From positions 1 to 64,000 of the forward strand of contig JAJYCL010000003.1 of the NCBI GenBank assembly GCA_021778415.1: a stretch of DNA of 64,000 nt. The letters are read 5' to 3'. The stretch is from a bacterium (GTDB lineage Bacteria > Vulcanimicrobiota > Vulcanimicrobiia > Vulcanimicrobiales > Vulcanimicrobiaceae). Made by a program: the position numbers and the translations under genes. Below are positions 56,211 to 64,000 of the stretch, piece by piece. The notes under the pieces were generated by a model, which was not told the origin of the DNA, searched no databases, and saw only the letters and a list, made by a program, of their open reading frames with translations. Position 1 is the first letter of the stretch. Every line of letters begins with the position of its first letter.

Positions 56211-56855
56211 GTGACGACACGCAAAGATTTTCTGGCTGCAGGCACAGGCATCGCAGCGTTTGCCGCATTGTCCGACGTAGCGACGGCGGCTCCGGCGCCC
56301 GTCCCACCATCGAGTTCGGGATTCACGTTCGATCAAGCCGGCTTTGCCGCGATTGTCGGCAAAGCGGCAAAGCATAAGTTGGGTTTCGGCGCCAAAGATC
56401 CGAGCGACGGCGATATCGGCGACGTCATGGCTATGGTCGGTACGGTCTGGCAAAAAGATCTCGGTGTCGCTGTACGTGATATTCATGCTGTCGGAATCTT
56501 CTATCACGTCGGTGCCGTTCTCGGATTTAACGATGCATTGTGGAACGAGATTTTTCCGTATCGCGAAAAAATTGCAATGCTCTCCAAGACATTTGAATCG
56601 ACAGAGGCCGGCGCTGGAAATCCATACAAAACGCAGCTAGATGCTCTCGCCAAGCGCGGCGCCTCATTTCTCGTGTGTAATAACGCGATTACCGGCATCG
56701 CTCACGCCATAGCGCACATCGAAGGCAAAAGTCCCAGTGCGACGGCGGAGCGTTTTCGCGCCTCGCTGGTACCGGGAAGCCTCGTCGTACCTGCAGGGGT
56801 GTGGGCGATTGGTGCGATCCAAGAGGCAGGATTCACCTACCAGCGCGTGAGTTAG
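56211..56855 (+). CDS. DsrE-like protein with Tat-like N-terminus
   Basis: 214 residues. The N-terminus TTRKDFLAAGTGIAAFAALSDVATAA looks like an export signal. The rest resembles DsrE/DsrF-like sulfur-carrier folds: RDIHAVGIFYHVG, FLVCNNAITGIAHAIAHIEG with a single Cys, and PAGVWAIGAIQEAGFTYQRV. GTG 56211 has a GGAG site. It lies between the carboxylase and fabI genes; the reason is unclear. Moderately confident in the fold. Confidence 0.55.
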   Translation: MTTRKDFLAAGTGIAAFAALSDVATAAPAPVPPSSSGFTFDQAGFAAIVGKAAKHKLGFGAKDPSDGDIGDVMAMVGTVWQKDLGVAVRDIHAVGIFYHVGAVLGFNDALWNEIFPYREKIAMLSKTFESTEAGAGNPYKTQLDALAKRGASFLVCNNAITGIAHAIAHIEGKSPSATAERFRASLVPGSLVVPAGVWAIGAIQEAGFTYQRVS

Positions 56856-56900
56856 CACGATTCGCGGGACCGCCATGCCTGATGGCGAAACCGCATCGGT

Positions 56901-57689
56901 GTGAAACTCTTAGACGGAAAGCGCATTCTTGTTACGGGCGTTGCGAACCGCTGGTCCATCGCCTATGGCATTGCACATCGCTTACATGCGCACGGTGCCT
57001 CCCTCGCATTGACCTACCAGGGCGAACGCGTTCGCGGTGAAGTGGAGAAACTCGCCGCCGAACTCGGTGGCGGCCCTGTCGTCGAATGCGATGTCACATC
57101 CGGCGAGTCGCTCAGCGCCATGCGCGATTCGATCGCTGCCGATTTCGGCCATCTCGATGGCCTCGTTCATTCCATCGCCATGGTGAACAAAGACGATCTC
57201 TCGGGCAAAGTATACGATACATCGCGCCAAGGCTTTGCCATGGCCTTGGATATTTCGTCATACTCGCTGATCGCACTCGTGCAAACGTTACGCGAAACGA
57301 TGAACGACGGGGCAAGCATCATGGCCCTAACGTATCTCGGCGCAACGCAGATCGTCCCGAATTACAATATCGCCGGCATCGCCAAAGCGGCGCTCGAATC
57401 GATTATGCGCTATCTCGCGTATGATCTGGGCGATCGCGGCATTCGCGTCAATGCAATCTCGGCGGGCCCGATTAAAACCGCGAGTTCGCGACAGGTCGGC
57501 GGATTCTCGCGCATTCTCGATGTCGTACCGAAAGTCGCGCCGCTGAAGCGAAATGTTACGGCCGAAGATGTCGGCGATTGTGCGGTCTATCTCGCTTCGG
57601 ATCTTTCCCGATCAATCACCGCAGACGTGCATTTTGTCGATGCCGGATACCATGCCATGGGGATGTATCCACCGGATTTTTCCTCGTGA
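56901..57689 (+). CDS. fabI: Enoyl-[acyl-carrier-protein] reductase (FabI)
   Basis: 262 residues of the short-chain dehydrogenase superfamily. GVANRWSIAYGIA is the FabI nucleotide site, VHSIAMVNKDDL follows, and the catalytic Tyr-6-Lys is seen in VPNYNIAGIAKAALE. It reduces enoyl-ACP in fatty acid elongation. GTG start without a strong ribosome site. Its stop overlaps the next gene (GTGA). Confidence 0.93.
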   Translation: MKLLDGKRILVTGVANRWSIAYGIAHRLHAHGASLALTYQGERVRGEVEKLAAELGGGPVVECDVTSGESLSAMRDSIAADFGHLDGLVHSIAMVNKDDLSGKVYDTSRQGFAMALDISSYSLIALVQTLRETMNDGASIMALTYLGATQIVPNYNIAGIAKAALESIMRYLAYDLGDRGIRVNAISAGPIKTASSRQVGGFSRILDVVPKVAPLKRNVTAEDVGDCAVYLASDLSRSITADVHFVDAGYHAMGMYPPDFSS

Positions 57690-57829
57690 TCATCTCCCCC
57701 GCTCCGAGCGCCGATGAAATTGCAGCAATTCTCACCGTTCTTGCCGCACATGCTGCCACGACGAACGTCGAACGGGTGAAGCCCTCGGCATGGCGACAAG
57801 CGGCTCGGCGCGAGTCGATCGACGCCTAA
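57686..57829 (+). CDS. Acyl-CoA carboxylase epsilon subunit-like small protein
   Basis: 47 residues beginning MIISPAPSADEIAAILTVLA and ending with Trp-Arg-rich RVKPSAWRQAARRESIDA. This is the layout of actinobacterial acyl-CoA carboxylase epsilon subunits: a short TPEELAALLAVL-like helix then Trp and basic residues. Its GTG overlaps fabI by 4 bp and its stop overlaps the alpha subunit start by one base (TAATG), so it is tightly coupled. In Actinobacteria the epsilon protein stabilises the alpha-beta complex. Confidence 0.75.
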   Translation: MIISPAPSADEIAAILTVLAAHAATTNVERVKPSAWRQAARRESIDA

Positions 57830-59559
57830 TGTTCTCAAAAATTCTGATTGCCAATCGTGGCGAAATTGCCGTGCGCATCCTTCGCACGGCCAAAGAGATG
57901 GGCATCGCCGTTGTCGCCGTGTATTCTGATGCAGATCGAGATGCATTGCATGTTCGAATGGCCGATGAAGCCTACCGATTAGGTCCGGCGGCACCGTCGC
58001 AGAGCTATCTCAACATCGCAGCGCTGCTTGAGATCGCGGCGAAAAGCGGCGCACAAGCCATTCATCCGGGCTACGGTTTTCTCGCAGAAAACGCGGGCTT
58101 TGCTCGCGCGGTCGTTGCTGCCGGGCTTACCTGGATCGGTCCGCACGCAGATGCAATCGATGCCATGGGTGATAAACTTCGTGCGCGTCAAGCAATGCAA
58201 AAGGCCGGCGTTCCCTTCGTTCCCGGCGGTACCGAAGCAATTGCCGATGTGGCCGCGGCCCATAAAGCAGCGGAACGTTACGGACTTCCACTCGCCTTAA
58301 AAGCGTCGGGAGGCGGTGGTGGCAAAGGCCTGAAAGTGGCACGAACGAGAGAAGAAATCGAATCGGCATTTTCGACGGCGACGCGCGAAGCCGAGGCCTA
58401 CTTTAAAAACGGCACGATTTACGCCGAACGATATCTCGATAATCCAAAACACGTCGAGTTGCAAATTTTAGCCGATAAACACGGGAACGTCGTGCATATC
58501 GGCGAGCGCGACTGCTCTTTGCAACGTCGCCACCAAAAACTCTGGGAAGAGGCCCCGGCGCAGATTCCAAACCGTGTGCGCGATGCCATGCGCGACGCGG
58601 GCTTGCGAGCAGTTCGCGCGATCAACTACGACTCGGTCGGCACCATCGAATGTTTGGTCCAGGGTGATGAGTTCTTCTTCTTGGAAATGAACACACGCAT
58701 TCAAGTCGAGCACACGGTAAGCGAAATGATCTCCGGCATCGATCTTATTCGCGAGCAGATTCGCGTCGCGGCCGGCGAGCAACTCGGCTATACCCAAGAC
58801 GACATCACATTTCGTGGCGTTGCCATCGAAGGTCGCGTCAACGCAGAAGATCCGGCAGATAATTTTCGTCCGGCACCGGGAACGCTCACTGTATATCGTG
58901 AGCCGGCGGGCCTCGGCGTGCGGATCGATTCTGCCGCCTACCCCGGAATGACCATTTCGGCCGATTACGATTCGATGATCGCAAAACTCATCGTCTGGGC
59001 TCCCACCCGCGAAGGAGCCATCGCGCGCCTGCGTCGCGCAACGGCCGAATACGAGATTCGTGGAGTCCCGACGACACTCGGTCTTCTGAATGCGCTCTGC
59101 GATCACGCGCCGGTGCGCGATGCGAGTTACGGAACCGCAACGCTTGAGGCGTTTGCCACGTCGATCGCGGACGCTCCGGAGACGGTGCAGCAATCCTCTA
59201 CGCACGTCGCGGAGTCAGGCGAAAATATCGTGCGCGTCGAAGTGAACGGCAAACTCTTCTCCGTTCGTCTGCTCGATGACGCGCGAGCCTCGGGCTCGGC
59301 GAAAGCCCGCCCCGCAAAAACGCGCAAGACGGCTCGCGTGGCAACGGGCAACGATATCATCTCACCGATGCATGGTGCCGTTGTCGAACTTCGCGTCACG
59401 CAAGGCGCGAGCGTCGCCGCCGGCGATGTCGTCGCCGTCATCGAGGCGATGAAAATGATGAACGAACTCCGCGCTCATAAAGCCGGAACCGTCGCCACCA
59501 TTCACGCCGAAGTCGGCGCGACGATTGAAGCAAATGCGCCGATTTTAACGCTTGGGTAA
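57829..59559 (+). CDS. Acyl-CoA carboxylase alpha subunit (biotin carboxylase plus BCCP)
   Basis: 576 residues. Biotin carboxylase part: FSKILIANRGEIAVRI, ATP-grasp GGGGKGLK and the FFLEMNTRIQVEHTVSE active-site block. Around residues 505-576 a biotinyl domain with AMKM carries the biotin lysine about 35 residues from the end. It carboxylates biotin for the beta subunit at 54636. ATG 57829 (TAATG). Length is typical for the combined BC-BCCP subunit. Confidence 0.96.
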   Translation: MFSKILIANRGEIAVRILRTAKEMGIAVVAVYSDADRDALHVRMADEAYRLGPAAPSQSYLNIAALLEIAAKSGAQAIHPGYGFLAENAGFARAVVAAGLTWIGPHADAIDAMGDKLRARQAMQKAGVPFVPGGTEAIADVAAAHKAAERYGLPLALKASGGGGGKGLKVARTREEIESAFSTATREAEAYFKNGTIYAERYLDNPKHVELQILADKHGNVVHIGERDCSLQRRHQKLWEEAPAQIPNRVRDAMRDAGLRAVRAINYDSVGTIECLVQGDEFFFLEMNTRIQVEHTVSEMISGIDLIREQIRVAAGEQLGYTQDDITFRGVAIEGRVNAEDPADNFRPAPGTLTVYREPAGLGVRIDSAAYPGMTISADYDSMIAKLIVWAPTREGAIARLRRATAEYEIRGVPTTLGLLNALCDHAPVRDASYGTATLEAFATSIADAPETVQQSSTHVAESGENIVRVEVNGKLFSVRLLDDARASGSAKARPAKTRKTARVATGNDIISPMHGAVVELRVTQGASVAAGDVVAVIEAMKMMNELRAHKAGTVATIHAEVGATIEANAPILTLG

Positions 59560-59608
59560 CGTTTAGGAAACACTGCCCTCACACGCACGTTGTAGTCTAT
59601 CCACAGAT

Positions 59609-59950
59609 ATGTCGACTTATCAACAGGCATTCAACAAGGCAATCCACAAGCCAATCTGCGACAACTCCCGAGCCATGGTTGACGAAATTTTTACCATCAT
59701 CCTTTCGAACGGATCTATATCGGTTTCTCGTGAGGATGCTCAAAGGATTGTTGACGCGATGTGCCTTCGTGAGAGTTTCCTTACGGTAACGCCCATCGGC
59801 GCCGAATCGACCGGATGCGCAATGACGACCGTCGATGTGCGTTGCATCCTTACGATCATCGAACACCGGGCCATAAACTTAAGTCCGTTAGCTCGCTGGT
59901 GGAACCATCGCGAAAACGTTCATCATCTTAGGGCCGAGGTGTTCGCTTAG
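59609..59950 (+). CDS. Hypothetical protein (113 aa)
   Basis: 113 residues beginning MSTYQQAFNKAIHKPICDN and containing a Cys/His set (C, C, C, H) without a familiar motif. Base composition looks more AT-rich than the neighbours. No ribosome site is visible before ATG 59609. It may be part of the HNH islet or spurious. Confidence 0.4.
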   Translation: MSTYQQAFNKAIHKPICDNSRAMVDEIFTIILSNGSISVSREDAQRIVDAMCLRESFLTVTPIGAESTGCAMTTVDVRCILTIIEHRAINLSPLARWWNHRENVHHLRAEVFA

Positions 59951-59965
59951 CGGAATGGGTTGAAG

Positions 59966-60742
59966 CTAGCCCCGGCTTTCCGCATTTGATTCATTTCTTG
60001 AAATATGTGCCCGCACAGTTCTCACGACTTCGATAAACGCATGCAACTCCGCTAAACGCTCGTTTTCATTTTTACGTCGGTCGGAAAAAATCCAACGAAC
60101 GTAAATACTGACAAGATCGTAGGCATCGATAAAGCGATCCTTTCGATTGGAGTTGCACTCCACACAAGCAGTAACCAGCCATTCCTTCGATGCGAAATCA
60201 AATTGCTCGGGAGAGAGTTTTTCTCGGATTTGTTTCGTGATCGCACGGGGAATGACGTGATCCGGAACTAATCCAAAAAACTCGTAAACGGAATCCAGCG
60301 ATAATTGCGTCATTTGTAACGCATCGCGGATGGCCGGTTCAGGGATTTCCAACGACAACTTTGCGCCCAAGTTCGGCTCCTGAATTCGCGAAAGGATTTC
60401 AGACCTTCGTTCCCTTGCACGTTCATTCGATTCACAATACACGCACCGATATTCATCGCGTTCGAAGATCGCCATTCGGTTACGCGAGGTAAAATCGGGA
60501 TCGCCATGACCGTTTTTTTTCGTTTTCGCTTTTTTTCTCAGTCGTTCGAAATGGTGCCCATACGTGTCATGAGGCAAATAACGCGTATTGAAACACCTCG
60601 TACACTCGGCTTTGATGGTATTCGGCCCGGGTAAATACCATGCGCGCACTTCCACTCCGCCACAGCAACTATTCGGATGATCAAGAGTTATCAGTTTCGT
60701 CCCTACTGCCGAGGGGATGCCGCCAGAAAACAGGCTATCCAC
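59966..60742 (-). CDS. HNH endonuclease-like protein
   Basis: 258 residues. CVYCESN and [13 protein letters not shown] provide two zinc-binding CxxC pairs, with DHVIPRA between them as the nuclease core (HNH/treble clef). An N-terminal part has CTRCF and CCGG, possibly a second zinc ribbon. The middle stretch (residues about 110-160) is variable. Such proteins occur in phage-defence and selfish elements; nothing in the window shows which. It lies alone between the carboxylase and mutase genes. Confidence 0.78.
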   Translation of the reverse strand: MDSLFSGGIPSAVGTKLITLDHPNSCCGGVEVRAWYLPGPNTIKAECTRCFNTRYLPHDTYGHHFERLRKKAKTKKNGHGDPDFTSRNRMAIFERDEYRCVYCESNERARERRSEILSRIQEPNLGAKLSLEIPEPAIRDALQMTQLSLDSVYEFFGLVPDHVIPRAITKQIREKLSPEQFDFASKEWLVTACVECNSNRKDRFIDAYDLVSIYVRWIFSDRRKNENERLAELHAFIEVVRTVRAHISRNESNAESRG

Positions 60743-60822
60743 AGCAAAGGAACTTCCTCTTTTCTTATTCCATTCCTCGCCACCCGGAGGGATACGCCCT
60801 CACACCGAATCGTGGCATTGCT

Positions 60823-62406
60823 ATGGCAACCTCGTTGAATAACGCCTCGGGAATACCGATTTCGCCTTGTTACGATGAGGTGGACGGGCCGCTTCACGAT
60901 CTTGGCTCGCCGGGCGCGTTTCCGTTTGGACGGGGCGTGCGTGCGGATATGTATCGTGGGCGACTTTGGACGATGCGGCAGTATGCGGGATTTGCGACGG
61001 CGGCCGAATCGAACGCACGCTATCGATATCTCCTGGAACGTGGCACGACCGGCTTATCGGTCGCCTTCGATCTGCCGACGCAACTCGGGCACGATTCGGA
61101 TGCGCCGCTAGCACGCGGCGAAGTCGGGAAAGTCGGTGTGGCCATCGATAGCGTTGCCGATATGGAAACGCTTTTTGAGGGCATTCCACTCGATAGCGTC
61201 ACCGTCTCCATGACCATCAATGCTCCGGCATCGATCATCCTCGCAATGCTGTTGGCGGTCGCCCGCCGGCGCGGGATTCCCTTCGAGAAGCTTGGCGGCA
61301 CCATTCAAAACGATGTACTCAAAGAATACGCCGCTCGGGGAACCTACATTTATCCGCCGACGCAATCGATGCGCCTTGTTACCGATGTGATGGCATATTG
61401 CGCCGAACATGTCCCGCAGTGGAATACGATTTCCATTTCCGGTTACCATATTCGCGAAGCCGGCTCAACGGCGCTTGAAGAGATCGCCTTTACGCTTTCC
61501 AATGCCAAGGCGTATCTACGGGCGGCCCGCGATACCGGAATCGATCTCGATGCGGTTGCACCGCGTCTTTCGTTTTTTTGGAACGCCCATAACGACTTTT
61601 TTGAAGAGATCGCCAAATTCCGCGCGGCCCGCTATCTTTGGGCGCACATCACCCGCGATGAGTTCGGCTGTAAAGATCCGCGCTCGCAAATGCTTCGCTT
61701 TCACACCCAGACAGCCGGTTCGACGTTAACCGCGCAGGAACCCGATAATAATGTCGTTCGCGTGACGCTTCAAGCACTGGCCGCGGTTCTGGGCGGCACG
61801 CAGTCGTTGCACACCAACGGCAAGGACGAAGCCTTGGCCTTGCCAACGGCAGATTCAGCCAAACTCGCGTTACGGACCCAACAGATTATCGGCTATGAAA
61901 GTGGCGTCGCGTCGGTCGCCGATCCGTTGGCCGGATCGTATTACGTTGAATCGCTCACTAACGCACTGATCGAACGCGCTACGCAGTTGATCGCGCAAGT
62001 CGATGACCTCGGCGGATCGGTTGCGGCCATTGAATCCGGCTGGATGCAAGGGCGCATCGCCGACTCATCCTACGCTGCGCAACAAGCGATCGAACGCGGA
62101 GAAAGCGTCGTTGTCGCCGTCAACAAATTCGTCGAATCAAACGCGAATGCAGCATCAATGCCTCTGCAGCGTATCGATGACCGCATCGAACGCGAACAAG
62201 TTGACCGCCTCCAAACGTATCGGCAGCAACGTGACGCAGCCGAGACAACACGCAGACTCGAATGCGTTCGCAATGCGGCACACACCGGAGAAAACCTCAT
62301 GCCGCATTTCCTCGAGGCCGTGGATGCCGGGGCTACGTTAGGCGAAGTGTGCAACGTCCTTCGCGATGTCTTCGGAACCTATCACGCAAAAGAAGTTGTG
62401 GCCTAA
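60823..62406 (+). CDS. Methylmalonyl-CoA mutase, large (substrate-binding) chain
   Basis: 527 residues. TIM-barrel part only: [74 protein letters not shown]. The cobalamin-binding DxHxxG domain (about 130 residues at the C-terminus of full-length mutases) is absent, so it needs a separate B12 subunit. It rearranges methylmalonyl-CoA to succinyl-CoA. The ATG 60823 begins the conserved chain. Confidence 0.93.
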   Translation: MATSLNNASGIPISPCYDEVDGPLHDLGSPGAFPFGRGVRADMYRGRLWTMRQYAGFATAAESNARYRYLLERGTTGLSVAFDLPTQLGHDSDAPLARGEVGKVGVAIDSVADMETLFEGIPLDSVTVSMTINAPASIILAMLLAVARRRGIPFEKLGGTIQNDVLKEYAARGTYIYPPTQSMRLVTDVMAYCAEHVPQWNTISISGYHIREAGSTALEEIAFTLSNAKAYLRAARDTGIDLDAVAPRLSFFWNAHNDFFEEIAKFRAARYLWAHITRDEFGCKDPRSQMLRFHTQTAGSTLTAQEPDNNVVRVTLQALAAVLGGTQSLHTNGKDEALALPTADSAKLALRTQQIIGYESGVASVADPLAGSYYVESLTNALIERATQLIAQVDDLGGSVAAIESGWMQGRIADSSYAAQQAIERGESVVVAVNKFVESNANAASMPLQRIDDRIEREQVDRLQTYRQQRDAAETTRRLECVRNAAHTGENLMPHFLEAVDAGATLGEVCNVLRDVFGTYHAKEVVA

Positions 62407-62407
62407 C

Positions 62408-62803
62408 ATGCAGATCGATCATATCGCCATTGTTGTCGCCGACCTTGAGGCAACGCTTGCCCTGTATACGAAAACTCTCGGGTTCAACCAAGTCTACCGC
62501 GAGGTCATCGCCGATCAGGGAGTCGAAGCCGTCGGCTTACAGGCCGGCGAATCGATCATCGAATTGCTCCGGCCTCTCGATGAATCTTCGCCGATCGCAC
62601 GATTTCGCGGCGATGCCGCAACGAAGCTCCATCACACCGCATATCGCGTCGATCAGCTCGAAACAAAGCTCGCCGAGCTCCGCGCCGCGGGGATTCGCCT
62701 GATCGATGAGGTACCGCGAAAAGGCGCCCATGGAAATCGCATTGCCTTTTTGCATCCGAAATCCACGGGCGGCGTCCTGATCGAACTCTGTAGCCGCGAG
62801 TAA
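62408..62803 (+). CDS. mce: Methylmalonyl-CoA epimerase
   Basis: 131 residues of the VOC (glyoxalase) superfamily. QIDHIAIVVADLEATLALYTKTLGF, LHHTAYRVDQLE and GVLIELC carry the usual metal-site His, His and Glu. It interconverts the methylmalonyl-CoA epimers made by the carboxylase and used by the mutase. ATG 62408 follows the mutase stop by 1-2 bp. Confidence 0.94.
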   Translation: MQIDHIAIVVADLEATLALYTKTLGFNQVYREVIADQGVEAVGLQAGESIIELLRPLDESSPIARFRGDAATKLHHTAYRVDQLETKLAELRAAGIRLIDEVPRKGAHGNRIAFLHPKSTGGVLIELCSRE

Positions 62804-62805
62804 CG

Positions 62806-63570
62806 CTACCAGGAGCCGCTAGCACCACCGCCGCCAAAGCCGCCTCCACCGCCGGAAAAGCCGCCTCCGCCACCACCACCAAAGCCCCCGCCGCCAAAGA
62901 ATCCACCTCCGCCTCCACTTCCCGGCGGATTGACGAACATGAACGCATCAAGCCAATCGCCGTGGCGTTTTCCACGCCGGGCAATCGTGACGATGATGGC
63001 AAAAATGAGGCCGCCCCCGATAATAAGCGTCAACAGCACGAAGACGATTGCGCCCATCGTATCGTCGGAAGACGAGGTGTCGCTCGATGCCGCCGGTGCG
63101 TTTTTCTTTCCCGACAGAAAGCTGGGATCAATCGCGGTGAGCATCGCGTCGACTCCGCCGGTTATGGCGGCATCGGTGTCCCCATTTTTCATCGCCGGAG
63201 CGATCGTATCGGAGATGATGTTCGCAGAAATGGCATCGGTCAGTCTGCCTTCAAGCCCGTAACCAACCTCAATGCGCACCCGATGATCGCGCATAAAGAC
63301 AAAGAGAACGGCACCGTTATCCCGTCCTTTTTGGCCGACTCTCCACTTCTCCGCGGCGTTGACGGTCCATGTTTGCAGCGGTTCTCCGTCTGTGGATTGC
63401 CCGATCCAAACAATAACCTGCCGGTGCGTTTTGGTATCGAAGTTATGAAGCTCGGTTTCGAGATTCCGCCGCGTCGATGCCGAGAGTGCGTTGGCATTAT
63501 CCGTCACGTACTGCGTCGGCGACGGGGGAATGACGGCTAAAATCGCGCCGAGAATATAGGCTTGTATCAT
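62806..63570 (-). CDS. TPM-domain membrane protein (YgcG family)
   Basis: 254 residues: N-terminal export signal, TPM domain (TQYVTDNANALSASTRRNLETELHNFD ... GYGLEGRLTDA), a membrane helix (AIVFVLLTLIIGGGLIFAIIV), then a Gly-rich tail ending ASGSW. Such proteins often sit with LemA. It overlaps the next TPM gene by 4 bp and ends 3 bp from the convergent epimerase gene. Confidence 0.85.
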   Translation of the reverse strand: MIQAYILGAILAVIPPSPTQYVTDNANALSASTRRNLETELHNFDTKTHRQVIVWIGQSTDGEPLQTWTVNAAEKWRVGQKGRDNGAVLFVFMRDHRVRIEVGYGLEGRLTDAISANIISDTIAPAMKNGDTDAAITGGVDAMLTAIDPSFLSGKKNAPAASSDTSSSDDTMGAIVFVLLTLIIGGGLIFAIIVTIARRGKRHGDWLDAFMFVNPPGSGGGGGFFGGGGFGGGGGGGFSGGGGGFGGGGASGSW

Positions 63571-63938
63571 TGGGCAAAATGCTCGTGGAAGGCTACGCCA
63601 AGATGATCGAGACCGGCCACGACCGCGCCCGGGATATCGCCGACGGCAAACCGCGACCGCATCGCAGCTATTCCGTCTTTCCAGAATGCATCGCTGACGC
63701 GAGCATGTAATTCGCGATCGCCGATCATGGCGAATTGCCGCGCGTTCGGAGCCACAAGGATGAGCGCTGCGTTGTGATGTTTGTGCGTGTGCATCTGCTG
63801 CTGCTCGAATTCCGCTTTCGCTCGCTCGAATGCATCCACATTCCTATCGTTGACAAAACGGACGGCGACGCGAGCAGTCGTCCCGCTCTCGGCCCGCGCC
63901 ATCGCAAAATGAATCCGCGCTTTATCTTCCGGCGTCAT
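63567..63938 (-). CDS. TPM-domain protein, short
   Basis: 123 residues with a single TPM domain and no signal or membrane helix: RIHFAMARAESGTTARVAVRFVND, AALILVAPNARQFAMIGDRELHARV. A His-rich stretch (MHTHKHH) lies in the middle. It is coupled at both ends (ATGA overlaps), part of the LemA-TPM-TPM operon. Confidence 0.8.
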   Translation of the reverse strand: MTPEDKARIHFAMARAESGTTARVAVRFVNDRNVDAFERAKAEFEQQQMHTHKHHNAALILVAPNARQFAMIGDRELHARVSDAFWKDGIAAMRSRFAVGDIPGAVVAGLDHLGVAFHEHFAQ

Positions 63939-64000
63939 GGCGAGAAATTGACCGTCGGCACTTTTTGCGCGCCGGCATCGGCGGCAAAATAGACCTTTTC
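63935..64000 (-). CDS. C-terminal end of LemA-family protein (partial)
   Basis: The last 21 codons of a minus-strand gene that begins beyond the window. The frame reads YFAADAGAQKVPTVNFSP then stop, like the C-terminus of LemA proteins (F.A..GA...P.V.F). It overlaps the TPM gene start (ATGA). The usual partnership of LemA with TPM proteins supports the call. Confidence 0.7.
   Translation of the reverse strand, partial: EKVYFAADAGAQKVPTVNFSP

Noticed and set aside
62806-62935. GCC/CCG-rich simple repeat as a regulatory or structural repeat
   Set aside because: It encodes the Gly-rich tail typical of TPM proteins.

Overview
The window is a gene-dense, moderately GC-rich bacterial chromosome segment from a diderm organism. 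TolC-type outer membrane factors, a TonB-dependent receptor, an OstA/LptD-like protein and several lipoproteins show an outer membrane. Alongside these are genes more typical of Actinobacteria or Cyanobacteria: a transaldolase-phosphoglucose isomerase fusion, OpcA and a tiny acyl-CoA carboxylase epsilon subunit. Together with the hairpin repeats this fits an uncultivated lineage such as Candidatus Eremiobacterota (WPS-2). That assignment is an inference; there is no rRNA gene in the window.

Layout. 1-2.9 kb: hairpin repeats, a zinc alcohol dehydrogenase, a peroxiredoxin-like gene with an in-frame TGA that looks like a selenocysteine codon, and an S1-domain protein. 3-11.1 kb: a six-gene minus-strand operon (YgaP-like membrane protein, RND adaptor, RND pump, TolC, sulfide:quinone-reductase-like flavoprotein, 36-residue small protein) divergent from a CsoR-family repressor that lacks the copper-ligand histidine and so resembles persulfide sensors. 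11.2-18.7 kb: a GGDEF/EAL protein, a hairpin-repeat cluster, dapD with a dapC-like aminotransferase, and a TonB-dependent receptor. 18.9-27.8 kb: a complete pentose-phosphate operon (tkt, tal-pgi, gnd, zwf, opcA, pgl). 27.7-34.8 kb: a TetR-controlled EmrAB-TolC efflux operon divergent from a class A beta-lactamase-like gene, with two matching 18-bp operator dyads between them.

34.8-44 kb: a histidine-utilisation cluster (hutH, hutU, hutI, hutF-like) interrupted by a membrane protein/radical SAM pair and flanked by lipoproteins. 44-49.3 kb: clpC, a secreted protein of unknown function and a WYL regulator. 49.3-54.5 kb: a MIP18-family protein, an alpha/beta hydrolase, a thioesterase, a second DHA2 transporter and an OstA-like protein. 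54.6-62.8 kb: propionate/methylmalonyl-CoA genes (carboxylase beta, epsilon and biotinylated alpha subunits, mutase, epimerase) with fabI and a DsrE-like gene, and an HNH-nuclease islet inside. 62.8-64 kb: two TPM-domain proteins and the end of a LemA-like gene.

The two most notable systems are the probable selenoprotein with its own SECIS-like hairpin, and the putative reactive-sulfur-responsive RND/flavoprotein operon. All functional statements rest on sequence reading; no searches or folding computations were run.
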